This document shows positions 1-8,447 of a DNA stretch of 64,000 nucleotides, one piece after another. The notes beneath the pieces are model-generated. The model had not been told where the DNA came from. It ran no database searches and saw only the letters and a program-made list of their open reading frames with translations. Made by a program: the position numbers and the translations under genes. The DNA lies in NCBI RefSeq assembly GCF_022869165.1, contig NZ_CP094929.1:2418001-2482000 (forward strand), in the 5' to 3' direction. This stretch comes from Sphaerochaeta associata. Its GTDB lineage: Bacteria > Spirochaetota > Spirochaetia > Sphaerochaetales > Sphaerochaetaceae. Positions within the stretch are counted from its first letter, which is position 1; every line of letters begins with the position of its first letter.

Positions 1-1
1 A

Positions 2-2116
2 AAGCATGCTATCGGGGATGGGAATTCGGGTTTCATCATCAACAGCGACGGAACCAGCGAGTTCGTCGGTACGGTCATCCGTAACGCCGATCTCTCGGAG
101 ACCCGCATCGAGCGCCTTGATGCCGATGTGCTGCGTACCGTCAACGAGGTGCGAACCGGCGAATCATTCAACGGCTCGTTGTCCTCCACCCCGTATTGGG
201 ACTTGGGGACGGTGATGGGGGATCTCATCGCCCAGGTCACGCCCAACGCTGTGGTGCACAAGGGCGGCTCGTTCATGGCTACCAAGGTGGAAGGGGGCTC
301 TGTATCCACCGTCTTCGAGAACGTGTTGCATGTCACCTCGTCTGGTGAGCGCGATCAGGACCGCAGCCTGCTCAGCCAGCAGATCACCACGGCAAATGCG
401 GAAACCGCTTTCACCGTCCCCTCCCTGCCTGCTTACACCCAGTCTCCTCTAAAGCTTGGAGGAGTCAACTACCTTGCGAAAATCACCTCCACAGGTGCTG
501 AGGTTGCAGGCAAGAAGCAGTACTCGCTCGATGGAGGGGGCACCTGGACCGACTACGACAGTCGCACACTCGATCATGCGACGGTTGCGGGCAAGACGGT
601 CAAGGTGCGCCAAGTGCTCAGCGGCACCTTGTATGACCCAGGCAGTTGTACGACCGGACGAGTATCTGGCATCAGTTCGACATCCTCATCAACCCCTCAC
701 TTGGCGGAGGGAAACGGCAGGATGGTAGTCGCTTGGGGCTCGACGCTCAAATCATTTCCCACCGGGAACGTGGGCTCGGTCTCATCCTATTCGCTGAGCA
801 CCGCGTATCCTTCCACCATCGGTCTGGCATTCGGCAATGGTATCTTCCTGGCGCTCTGCTCGGGCTCGGTCCAACGCCGTGTACTCTCAGGTGGAGCGAA
901 CGGCACTTCGTGGAGCGAGCTGTCCAGCGAAGCTTACGACAACCTGTTCTTCGCCAATGGATACTTTTACGCCCATGTGCTTGGCGGAGGGGCCTCCGAT
1001 TGGAAACGCTCGACCAACGGAAGCGGGTGGACAGCCGCAGGTTTCACCTGTGCCCATCCATTCCCATCCTACAATAACGATTTCATGAACTCACGCATCG
1101 CATACGGAAACGGCGTCTATATCCAGGTAAGCTATGTCACCCTCTCATCAGCATCGGTGTATCGAAGCACCGATGGGCAGAACTGGAGTGCGATCAATAT
1201 CGCCGCTACGTGTCCCACCGCCATCGCCTACGGATCCGGATTCTTCATCGCCTATGAATACGGCAGTGCGTATTACTATGTCTCGGGCAACGGAGGAACC
1301 ACCTGGTCCAAACGCTCCCTGGGCTACACGCCCACCAAGATGGGTTCTGCCGTCTATGCCGCCAGTGGAGCCAATCCCGCTTCGACGGGTACCACGCTAC
1401 AGCGGGTGTTCTACGCCATCGACAGCGCGGGGTATCTCAGTGCCCTGACGCTGGGTGAGGCAACACCCACCTCCTATACGGCCGGGACACTCAGTGCAGC
1501 CTACAACTACAGCGCCTATGATGTGGGAGTGAACCTCCTGGATGGGCAGGGGGCAAAGATCGGCAGCCATACCACGGCCAAGGATTATTATGCCGGTACG
1601 TTCATCTTCGATGGGACCAACCTCTCTGCAGCCTTGGGTTCGTACTACTACAAGTTCGCAGGCATCTTCAAAGCCGGCACCCAGGTGGCTGCCGGGGCCT
1701 TCGACATGTTCCAAAGCATCGCCATTGCATGGAACCGTATCTACAACAGCATCGAAAGTCCTGTGGCAAGTCCTGCGATCGTAAGCTGGTCGGGAACCAG
1801 TTTGACGATAACCGGTGCCGGGGGAGCGACCTCTCGCATCCGCAGCAACGACCTGTTCTCAGCCCTTTCAATCTCCTTCACCGTGATCGCCGAGGCGAAG
1901 GGAGCGTACACCAAGGCCCTGTATCCCCAACAAGCAGGCCAATATGACATCGGCGTGTCCTCGAATCCATATGCGAATGTCCATGCGAACACGTTCCATG
2001 GGAATCTGCAAGGGAGCGTGAGTGGGAATGTGAGTGGCAACGTCACCGGTAATGTGACGGGAAATGTGAATGCACAAGGCACCCCCAACAAGGTGTGGGG
2101 GGCTGTGTGGAACTAG
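2..2116 (+). CDS. phage tail fibre / host-recognition-like protein, 5' end outside window
   Basis: The frame is open from the first bases, so the N-terminus lies upstream; 704 residues are visible. The middle (roughly residues 225-450) carries several short Asp-box-like motifs such as STDGQNW, SGNGGTTW and STNGSGW, typical of BNR/sialidase-type beta-propeller blades. The C-terminus has the look of tail-fibre tips: a segment YANVHANTFHG followed by a low-complexity GNVSGNVTGNV run and a terminal GAVWN. The role inferred is binding to a surface as the distal part of a phage tail or tail-like particle. It is followed after 11 nt by the next gene of the same operon. The tail assignment rests on overall character, not on a named family. 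Confidence 0.7.
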   Translation, partial: KHAIGDGNSGFIINSDGTSEFVGTVIRNADLSETRIERLDADVLRTVNEVRTGESFNGSLSSTPYWDLGTVMGDLIAQVTPNAVVHKGGSFMATKVEGGSVSTVFENVLHVTSSGERDQDRSLLSQQITTANAETAFTVPSLPAYTQSPLKLGGVNYLAKITSTGAEVAGKKQYSLDGGGTWTDYDSRTLDHATVAGKTVKVRQVLSGTLYDPGSCTTGRVSGISSTSSSTPHLAEGNGRMVVAWGSTLKSFPTGNVGSVSSYSLSTAYPSTIGLAFGNGIFLALCSGSVQRRVLSGGANGTSWSELSSEAYDNLFFANGYFYAHVLGGGASDWKRSTNGSGWTAAGFTCAHPFPSYNNDFMNSRIAYGNGVYIQVSYVTLSSASVYRSTDGQNWSAINIAATCPTAIAYGSGFFIAYEYGSAYYYVSGNGGTTWSKRSLGYTPTKMGSAVYAASGANPASTGTTLQRVFYAIDSAGYLSALTLGEATPTSYTAGTLSAAYNYSAYDVGVNLLDGQGAKIGSHTTAKDYYAGTFIFDGTNLSAALGSYYYKFAGIFKAGTQVAAGAFDMFQSIAIAWNRIYNSIESPVASPAIVSWSGTSLTITGAGGATSRIRSNDLFSALSISFTVIAEAKGAYTKALYPQQAGQYDIGVSSNPYANVHANTFHGNLQGSVSGNVSGNVTGNVTGNVNAQGTPNKVWGAVWN

Positions 2117-2127
2117 GAGGAACAACC

Positions 2128-2442
2128 ATGCAATGCAATGAATGTGGACGGCAGCTGACCAAGCTGCCCTTCATCTTGGACGACAGTGAGATCGCCGACA
2201 TGCAACTGGCGATCGACAAGACCAACACCGCGCAGACCGCCCTGAAGGCTGAGGTGTACGCATCCTACCGATTCGAGCAGGAAAGGGACATCTACGCCTA
2301 CTTCAAGGCGGTCTTCGACGAGATGGCGGAGGGCAGGTTCCTGTATGCCATCTGGGAGCGTCGCGTGCGTAGTCATTACAACTACCCCGAGGGCGAGCTC
2401 CTGGTGATCAACGGCGAGTGCTTCGCCCATGAGGAATCGTGA
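2128..2442 (+). CDS. small CxxC protein of the tail operon, unknown function
   Basis: This encodes 104 residues starting with MQCNECGRQL, so a CxxC pair sits at the very N-terminus; the rest is charged and probably helical. The start is chosen at the ATG preceded by AGGAGGA at good spacing; a longer frame upstream would overlap the tail gene and has no better site. Its stop overlaps the start of the next gene (ATGA type), so translation is probably coupled. The position between a tail protein and a cysteine-rich protein suggests a structural or chaperone role in the same particle, but no family is recognised. Confidence 0.75.
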   Translation: MQCNECGRQLTKLPFILDDSEIADMQLAIDKTNTAQTALKAEVYASYRFEQERDIYAYFKAVFDEMAEGRFLYAIWERRVRSHYNYPEGELLVINGECFAHEES

Positions 2443-3089
2443 TGGGAACCTATAATGATATCAGAAGCCGCTTCGAGGCGATCCAGGAGGCCTTCCGCGT
2501 CAACGGTTACCAGCGCTACGACAACTATTATGTGTTCTCCCCGCCTGCTGGCTTCGCCATCGGTCTTCCCATGAAGGCTTCGGACATGAACAGCATGAAG
2601 GATGCGCTGCAGGGTAATACCCGCGCGTTTCTGTATACCACCTACCCCATCGCCTCGGTTGCAACGGGAAGTCTGATCAGCGCCAATCTGCTGAGCCAGA
2701 TCGACCAGTACAAACAGGATATCAATGATCTGCGCGGCTGTGCCAGCTGCAGTAATACGTGCAACTCGACGTGCTACAACGGCTGTCACAACTGCACCGG
2801 AGGGTGTACCGGATCATGCACCGGGTGTAGTGGCTGTACCGGTTGTAGTGGATGCTCGGGCAACTGCTACAGTTGCAAAGGAGGACTGTGGTGTGTTTCG
2901 TGTCATGGGTGCAGTGGATGCGGAGGATGTAGCGGATGCGGGGGATGCAGCGCAAATTGTCAGAACGCATGCTCGGGCTGCACTTCCTGCAGTACCAACT
3001 GCAACGCAGACTGCAACGTAAACTGCTCCGGCGGGTGTAAAAACTCCTGCTCAAGCGGTTGCTCGAACTCATCGCGCATTGGAGGCTGA
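2442..3089 (+). CDS. tail-associated protein with 31-cysteine C-terminal domain, candidate radical SAM substrate
   Basis: This encodes 215 residues. Residues 1-99 form an ordinary soluble domain without cysteine. Residues 100-207 contain 31 cysteines, and every gap is CxxC or CxxxC except one KGGLW gap (Cys145-Cys151). The filler is almost only Gly, Ser, Thr and Asn, with GCSGCTGC-like triplets, and the tail ends SRIGG. The start is the ATG overlapping the previous stop, with GAGGA five bases upstream; a GTG one codon earlier is possible. The gene ends one base before the radical SAM/SPASM enzyme. Known families of such neighbours (ranthipeptide/SCIFF-type systems) install thioether crosslinks on Cys-rich peptides; that this happens here is inference. 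Plain metal binding or disulfide bonding is the alternative. Confidence 0.85.
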   Translation: MGTYNDIRSRFEAIQEAFRVNGYQRYDNYYVFSPPAGFAIGLPMKASDMNSMKDALQGNTRAFLYTTYPIASVATGSLISANLLSQIDQYKQDINDLRGCASCSNTCNSTCYNGCHNCTGGCTGSCTGCSGCTGCSGCSGNCYSCKGGLWCVSCHGCSGCGGCSGCGGCSANCQNACSGCTSCSTNCNADCNVNCSGGCKNSCSSGCSNSSRIGG

Positions 3090-3090
3090 T

Positions 3091-4347
3091 ATGCTCATTC
3101 CCTTTAGAGAACCCGGCTTGTTCAACGTAACGCTGAACACCACCGAGGACTGCAACCTCAGGTGCACCTACTGCTATGAGGTGCACAAGAGAAGAAGGAC
3201 GCTTTCGATGGAGGATGCAAAGGCCTTCATCGACCACATCCTCACCGACCCCGATCCTGCAGGGCTACTCGATGATCCTGATCCGGTCTTCCGCAAGGCA
3301 TACCAAAAGGGGCTCGTCGTCGATTTCATCGGTGGCGACAGCTTCATGGATGTGCCGTTTTTGGACGAGATCTGCTCATACACGCTGGCCAAGGTGATGA
3401 CCACCGACACCCCCAATGCCAGGAACTGGCGGGGGAAGCTCCATTTCTCCATCTCAACCAATGGCACGCTTTTCTCCGAGCAGGCCCGCCGGTTCTGCGA
3501 GAAGTACAAGGACCTGTTGCTGGTGGGTATATCGCTGGATGGCTGTCCTGAGATCCATGATGCAAACCGGGTGTTCCCCGATGGGAGTGGATCCTTGGGG
3601 AGCATCATCCGCCATTGGCCGTGGTATAAGAAGACCTTCCCGATCCAGTCGATGCAGACCAAGTCCACCGCGAACCGTCAGAGCATCCCTCATCTCTATG
3701 ACTCATTGGTTTATTTGCATGAACAGCTGGGAATCAGGTACATCAACCAGAACTTCATCATGGAGGACACCGGATGCACCCAAGCCGACTATGATGAGTT
3801 GGACCGTCAGATGGAAAAGTGCACCGCCTATGTGCTTAAGCATCGCGACGATCTGTTTTGGAGCATGCTCAGCAAGGAGCAGTTCGGCTACGCACACCTG
3901 TCCACAGGACCTGACTGGGACTGTACCGGCCACTGCGGAAGCGGAGCCATGCCTGCCCTTTCGGTGGACGGTAGGATCTATCCGTGCATCAGATGGCTGC
4001 CGCATACCCAAATCGACAAGGCAGAGTTCATCGTCGGGACCGCCAAGGAAGGGTTCACCCACAAGGAGAACTTTCTGAGAGTGCGCGAAGGCGCCTATCG
4101 CTCCAATTGCTCACTCGATGAAAAGTGCAGGACCTGCGAGGTGGAAAGTGCCTGTTCATACTGCATCGGAGGTTGCTATTCGGAGTTCGGCGAATTCAGG
4201 CGGACGACCTACATCTGCGAGATAACCAAGCTGCTGGTCAAATGGGCCAGACGGTACTGGGACGAGTACAACCGGCTTGAGGGATTGGAACCGATCGACT
4301 GGGCTGTTGAAGCAATGGAGAAAGGGAACCGGCATGGAATCATGTAG
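3091..4347 (+). CDS. radical SAM/SPASM enzyme, likely maturase of the Cys-rich tail protein
   Basis: This encodes 418 residues. The radical SAM motif CNLRCTYCYE (Cys21, Cys25, Cys28) lies at the N-terminus and should hold the SAM-binding [4Fe-4S] cluster. The C-terminal third has a SPASM-type cysteine set (CTGHCGSG, IYPCIRW, then CRTCEVESACSYCIGGC) for auxiliary clusters, as in peptide-modifying enzymes and sulfatase maturases. The start is the ATG one base after the Cys-rich gene's stop; GGAGG of that gene's end serves as ribosome site. No separate peptide-recognition (PqqD-like) gene is present. Next to a protein with 31 cysteines, post-translational modification of that protein is the simplest role. 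The substrate link is inference from adjacency. Confidence 0.85.
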   Translation: MLIPFREPGLFNVTLNTTEDCNLRCTYCYEVHKRRRTLSMEDAKAFIDHILTDPDPAGLLDDPDPVFRKAYQKGLVVDFIGGDSFMDVPFLDEICSYTLAKVMTTDTPNARNWRGKLHFSISTNGTLFSEQARRFCEKYKDLLLVGISLDGCPEIHDANRVFPDGSGSLGSIIRHWPWYKKTFPIQSMQTKSTANRQSIPHLYDSLVYLHEQLGIRYINQNFIMEDTGCTQADYDELDRQMEKCTAYVLKHRDDLFWSMLSKEQFGYAHLSTGPDWDCTGHCGSGAMPALSVDGRIYPCIRWLPHTQIDKAEFIVGTAKEGFTHKENFLRVREGAYRSNCSLDEKCRTCEVESACSYCIGGCYSEFGEFRRTTYICEITKLLVKWARRYWDEYNRLEGLEPIDWAVEAMEKGNRHGIM

Positions 4348-4446
4348 AATGAGTCATTTCAGAAATTCTTTTTTTAGGGATTTCATGTTTCTAGTTAATC
4401 ATTGAATCACCGTCTACAACCCTTAATCAACTACCGTATTGCGTAC

Positions 4447-5715
4447 TCAATGGTCACGAAACAAATCATCAAGAAATGATACTGAGGGATTGATTATATT
4501 TTCGCGGTGTTCATCAATTGAGAATTTAGGGAGCCCATTTTTCAAAGGATTGAGGTCGTTGATCTTTGACTGTGCCCATTCCATCCATTTTGAAATTTCA
4601 CTATCCGGCTCTGCAGCTTGGTCTTGTGCTTGATTTTTGACATACTCAACATAATTTTGAATTTTCTTCATCTGGCTATAAGCCTCAGAGTCTGCAATTA
4701 GCTTCTCATATCGTTTTGCATCAAGTCTCTTTAATCGTTCTTCCTCAAGCTTTCTGGCTTGTTCCAATTTCAATCTTTGTTCTCGCTCAAGAGCCAGGAT
4801 AGTTTCATTGCTACTTTGTATTGCGACATAAATGAAACCCAACATTATTTCTTTGATTGAAGCCTCGATGAGTTGCTTGCCTCGATCCTCCCAGGATTGA
4901 TACACCCTCTTGCCATCATTAATTGATAAAAGCAATCGGCTAGTAGCGGTAGGGATGTATCTATATTTTGGTACTCTCCCATAATGGTGGTCCTCTTCAT
5001 ATGCCTTCCGCTCTTTTTCAGTCAATGGAAATCTCTTATTGGTGACAGGCTCAATAATGGCGAAGTATATTCTTTGCCCAAACAGATTCACAAACATACG
5101 AGCGTGGGGTGAGACATCTTCCTTTTCAATCGAAAAATCCCATCGCCGTCCCTTAAAACATTGAAGAAGAGTTTCCATCAAGAGGCCAGCTCTCAAAGCG
5201 CAACTTTCAGTGACATCGATTGCCAATTTACTGCTATTGGTATTTGATGGTAGAGCAGTTTTGTTCCTTGTCTGTGATAATAGAAATTTCTTGACCATAG
5301 GACTGGTTATATCTTGCTCGGACACAATCATCATTGTTTTTCTAGTTTGTTCGGCCTGTAATGTTTTGGAAACAATCTCCTGGATTTCTTTGTCTTTTAT
5401 CTCAATCTCTGGATTGTTGAAAATAGCAGAACGCTCTTTTTCTGCTTTTCTACGTCTTTCAAGATCATCAAGGGATGATTGATTCTTCCATAGCTCATAC
5501 CTGGTGAATTCCACTTCAGGCAAAGGTATCTTCTTGATTGACTGCCCAAGGCTGACTTTTCTCCAATAACCTCTTGGCGGTACGGGAACTTTGAGTCTTT
5601 CACATAGCTTGGCAAGTCCTCTTCCCGATATTCCAAACTCTTCGGCCAATTTCATCATTGGTTTTGACCAAACAGCACTATACAAATCCTCACGTGATTT
5701 GATTTCCTCAGCCAT
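4447..5715 (-). CDS. accessory protein with N-terminal winged-HTH-like segment, unknown function
   Basis: This encodes 422 residues. The N-terminus has a pattern seen in many genomic-island proteins: a LYSAVWSKPM helix, an LAEEFGISGRGLAKLC helix-turn-helix-like stretch, then VPVPPRGYWRK. The middle is mixed alpha/beta, and about residues 300-360 are a charged coiled coil rich in Glu, Lys and Arg. The ATG at 5715 is preferred because GGAGGG lies just upstream; an earlier in-frame ATG at 5739 lacks this. Base composition is clearly A+T-richer than the tail operon, and the gene converges with it, so it looks like later-acquired accessory DNA. A DNA-binding or defence role is possible but not shown. 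Confidence 0.75.
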   Translation of the reverse strand: MAEEIKSREDLYSAVWSKPMMKLAEEFGISGRGLAKLCERLKVPVPPRGYWRKVSLGQSIKKIPLPEVEFTRYELWKNQSSLDDLERRRKAEKERSAIFNNPEIEIKDKEIQEIVSKTLQAEQTRKTMMIVSEQDITSPMVKKFLLSQTRNKTALPSNTNSSKLAIDVTESCALRAGLLMETLLQCFKGRRWDFSIEKEDVSPHARMFVNLFGQRIYFAIIEPVTNKRFPLTEKERKAYEEDHHYGRVPKYRYIPTATSRLLLSINDGKRVYQSWEDRGKQLIEASIKEIMLGFIYVAIQSSNETILALEREQRLKLEQARKLEEERLKRLDAKRYEKLIADSEAYSQMKKIQNYVEYVKNQAQDQAAEPDSEISKWMEWAQSKINDLNPLKNGLPKFSIDEHRENIINPSVSFLDDLFRDH

Positions 5716-5747
5716 CCCATTCCCTCCATAATCAGACATCAGGTTTA

Positions 5748-5999
5748 CTAATGCTTGAGTCTATTTCTTCTTTCTTGGATTTCCTTAATAGTCACTTGCC
5801 TTCCATTACCATCAAAGTAATTTCCATTATCAGATCTCCAGAAAACCAAGTCATTCGGATAGTCTGGGTTATCATTATGCCGAATTCCGTTGATTGAAAA
5901 ATGCAATGCTTGTTCAACCGAGGGATAACTATGCAAATCCCGATAAGGATCAAATTGGTCTGGACCCCAGAACGCATAGTTGCACTTACCGGTAAACAT
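5748..5999 (-). CDS. small hypothetical protein
   Basis: This 83-residue frame has ordinary amino-acid composition (aromatic-rich N-terminus, basic C-terminus). It lies 32 nt upstream of the 422-residue accessory gene on the same strand and could form an operon with it. The ribosome-binding site is poor (GAACGA before ATG), and no family is recognised. It is kept because it fills the gap and reads like protein, but a chance frame cannot be excluded. Confidence 0.45.
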   Translation of the reverse strand: MFTGKCNYAFWGPDQFDPYRDLHSYPSVEQALHFSINGIRHNDNPDYPNDLVFWRSDNGNYFDGNGRQVTIKEIQERRNRLKH

Positions 6000-6392
6000 A
6001 ATATTCGTTCACATGTGCTCATTGTGGCAGGTATTATAGAATGTTTAAATTAGTAAGTGAAGCTTCCAAAAAATGGTGGAGTTGAAGATTATCAGAGGAT
6101 CGGATAACGGTACTGATACCATTGATTCAGAACTACACATCGATTGACAGTCCGCGTCCATGCCACCTGCCACCGACGATGTTTCCACTCCCCCCGTAAG
6201 CCGCTGTTTCATATTGTTGACCGTGATGAACGAGGAAGAACTGTTCATCAAGATAAGTCCGAGCTTTTTCAGTAGCGCATATATTTTATTGACAAAGCAC
6301 TTTATGAATTATAGCATTTGAACGAATCAGCTCAAAGCTATACTTAACTTCTTAGTTTGCTTTGGGCTACCTCTATTTTTAAGGAGAACTGT
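6000..6392. other. A+T-rich intergenic stretch, no supported gene
   Basis: The stretch contains short frames only (for example 6045-6251 on the minus strand) with no ribosome site and no recognisable motif. Its right end carries the leader of the disrupted small gene, including TTTGGGCTACCTCT at about 6361-6374, which recurs at 8631-8644. It may hold decayed accessory DNA. Confidence 0.5.
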
Positions 6393-6500
6393 ATGAGAGA
6401 GAGATGTCAACGCTGTGGCAATAATTATGGGGACATAAGATTCAGGGAGGAGGAGGAACTACCAGAAAATGAAAAAACAGGATTTTTCTGTGAGGATTGC

Positions 6501-6506
6501 TTCAAA
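6501..6506. repeat. target-site duplication TTCAAA, left copy
   Basis: The hexamer TTCAAA abuts the left inverted repeat and recurs at 8442-8447 abutting the right one. One copy belongs to codons 37-38 of the interrupted gene. Confidence 0.85.
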
Positions 6507-6526
6507 CCCATGTTCTTTAATGTAGT
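6507..6526 (+). repeat. left terminal inverted repeat of the IS
   Basis: The 20 bases CCCATGTTCTTTAATGTAGT are the exact reverse complement of 8422-8441. The last eight codons of the truncated host frame are read from this repeat. Confidence 0.9.
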
Positions 6527-6654
6527 CAGTTGAAAAAACCTAAGGAATCAGAATAAATCATTGCAATAATATGAATAAAACCATGTAAGGGGGTTGACTT
6601 TTCTTCGTTGAAGTAGTTAGATAAACATACTACAGCAAGAAAGGAGACCAAGCC

Positions 6655-8412
6655 GTGTACATCAACATCGACAAGCGCAACGGAGCCGTCGCCGAGGTAA
6701 CGTCCTACCGGGAACCTGGATGCAAATACCCCAAACAGCGCAAGGTGTACATAGGCAAGATGGACGAACAGGGCGCCTTCGTGCCCAACAAGTTCTTCAT
6801 CGAACGGTCAAGGAAGGAAGAACTCCAGGCCGAAGTGGAAAAGCTGCAGAAAGAGCTGGACGGCATGGACCGGGGGATCAGGAAGCAGCAGAAGGAGATG
6901 CAGGCCCTCTCCTCAGTTGTCTGCTCGGTCTCCGGGAAGAAGAAAGCCGGCCTCACCCATGCACTGGGGCACATCGCCGAGACAAAAGGGTTCGTGCAGG
7001 CGCTGCAGGGTGTCTTCGGCGGGGATTCGGCCAAGAAGATACTCTCCCTCTCCTATTATGTGCTCGCCACCAGGAACGAGGCCCTTGACGACTTCTGCTA
7101 TTTTGACGCCTCGCATGAGCATCCCTACGGCTCGGACATCGGCAGCAGCGAAAGCAGCGCCGTCCTTGCATCGATAAAGCCCGAGCATGTCAACGGGTTT
7201 TTCAAGGCGATGCGCGACGCAGGTCCTTCCAGGAGCAAGGAGGACCATTTCTGCGCCTTCGACGGGACCGCCTTCAGCTCGTATTCAAACAATCTGTCCG
7301 AGGTTGAGGTTTCAAGGGGCAAACAGGACCCGGACCTGAGGCATTTCGCCATGGCAGCGGTGTACAGCAGCAACGAGGGCAGGTGCGCCTACTACCGGCT
7401 GTACCGGGGGAACATACCCGACATCAAGACCATCGACAACTTCGTCGACGTGACCAAGGCGATGGGGTACAACTTCCGAAGAATGGTCCTGGACAGGGGG
7501 TACTGCAGCTACAGCAACCTCCATCGGCTGTACCATGAGTGCCGATACGAGGTGATCATGTGCATGAAGTCCAACATGTCGGTGTACAAGGATGCTCTGC
7601 AGACAACGCGCGGGACCTTCGAGGCCGACAGCACCTGCTATCTGGCGGAGCATGCTGTGTATGGCAAGACCGTCAAGCAGAGCATTGTCCTAACCGACAA
7701 CCTCGGAGTCGAACACCCGACCACTGCGTACGTACATGTCTACTACAACAGGCTGAAGGCTGCCGAACAGGAGCCCAAGCTGTACAGGGACCTGGAGGAC
7801 TCCATCGCCGAGCTGACCGAGAAGGTGCAGAAGAAGGAACTGTCCGTCAGCGATGCACAGAAGAGGTTGTTTTCCTGCAAGCAGAAGGCCCTGGTTTCAG
7901 TGCGCAAGACCGGCAACAGCAGGTGCGTCTTCGAGATGGATTGCAAGAAGGTCGACGGGGCTGCCGGCAAGCTAGGCTATTTCGTACTGCTGAGTACGGA
8001 GAATCTCACCGCCGCCCAGGTGCTGGACATCTACCGGTCAAAGGATGGGGTGGAGCGGGTGTTCAACAACGTGAAGAACGACATCGGGTTCGACCGCCCT
8101 GCCGTGAAGACCGATGCCACCCTCGAGGGCAAGGTGTTCATAGTCATGCTTGCAGGCATGCTTTCCACAATCATCCGCAACGCCATGCGTGCCCACCGGA
8201 AGGAACTGACCCGAAAGATGACCTACGGCAAGCTGGTAAAGGAACTGGAATGCATGTACAGCTTCACCATCAAGGGCAAGACACAGTGGTGTGAGATATC
8301 AGAGAAGCAGGCAATGATCTTGAGATGCCTGGGTGTTCCCTTACCGGTGAAATCGCAGGATGTTCAGGCTCAACTGGTGAAAAAGCGCGGCCCGAAACCC
8401 AAAGCAAGATAA
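6655..8412 (+). CDS. IS1634/IS4-superfamily DDE transposase
   Basis: This encodes 585 residues, full length for the family, and catalyses cut-and-paste movement of the surrounding element. Catalytic candidates are the Asp in AFDGTAFSS, the Asp in VLDRGYCS and the Glu in DIYRSKDGVERVF, the last resembling the YREK region of IS4-type enzymes. An N-terminal coiled coil (about residues 53-85) and a basic C-terminal tail are visible. The start is GTG with AAGGAG upstream. A likely promoter (TTGACT at 6594, TAGATA at 6618, 18-bp spacing) lies inside the element. No frameshift is present, so it may be active. Confidence 0.92.
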   Translation: MYINIDKRNGAVAEVTSYREPGCKYPKQRKVYIGKMDEQGAFVPNKFFIERSRKEELQAEVEKLQKELDGMDRGIRKQQKEMQALSSVVCSVSGKKKAGLTHALGHIAETKGFVQALQGVFGGDSAKKILSLSYYVLATRNEALDDFCYFDASHEHPYGSDIGSSESSAVLASIKPEHVNGFFKAMRDAGPSRSKEDHFCAFDGTAFSSYSNNLSEVEVSRGKQDPDLRHFAMAAVYSSNEGRCAYYRLYRGNIPDIKTIDNFVDVTKAMGYNFRRMVLDRGYCSYSNLHRLYHECRYEVIMCMKSNMSVYKDALQTTRGTFEADSTCYLAEHAVYGKTVKQSIVLTDNLGVEHPTTAYVHVYYNRLKAAEQEPKLYRDLEDSIAELTEKVQKKELSVSDAQKRLFSCKQKALVSVRKTGNSRCVFEMDCKKVDGAAGKLGYFVLLSTENLTAAQVLDIYRSKDGVERVFNNVKNDIGFDRPAVKTDATLEGKVFIVMLAGMLSTIIRNAMRAHRKELTRKMTYGKLVKELECMYSFTIKGKTQWCEISEKQAMILRCLGVPLPVKSQDVQAQLVKKRGPKPKAR

Positions 8413-8421
8413 TCTTTTCGC

Positions 8422-8441
8422 ACTACATTAAAGAACATGGG
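8422..8441 (-). repeat. right terminal inverted repeat of the IS
   Basis: This is a perfect inverted copy of 6507-6526, located 9 bases after the transposase stop codon. Confidence 0.9.
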
Positions 8442-8447
8442 TTCAAA
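8442..8447. repeat. target-site duplication TTCAAA, right copy
   Basis: This is the second copy of the hexamer next to the right IS end. It is in the same frame as the downstream half of the interrupted gene. Confidence 0.85.

Larger units (their letters stand above)
6507..8441 (+). mobile_element. IS1634-type insertion sequence, 1935 bp, apparently complete
   Basis: The element is bounded by perfect 20-bp inverted repeats, flanked by the direct repeat TTCAAA, and contains one full-length DDE transposase gene. Length, single gene and inverted-repeat size agree with the IS1634 group of the IS4 superfamily. The exact ends are set by the inverted repeats and by the restored reading frame of the interrupted host gene. 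Perfect ends and an intact transposase point to a recent insertion. Confidence 0.88.

Noticed and set aside
2739-3062. Reading the Cys-rich stretch as a chance translation of repetitive DNA
   Set aside because: The frame has a coupled start, continues from a normal N-terminal domain, keeps cysteine spacing strictly at 3-4 and is followed at once by a radical SAM gene, so it is taken as real.
6045-6251. 68-codon minus-strand frame in the gap before the disrupted gene
   Set aside because: Ser/Met-rich, no ribosome site, no motif; could be a decayed piece of coding DNA but not supportable as a gene.
7539-8294. 251-codon frame inside the IS transposase
   Set aside because: It is an off-frame reading of the transposase with biased Arg/Gly/Gln composition.
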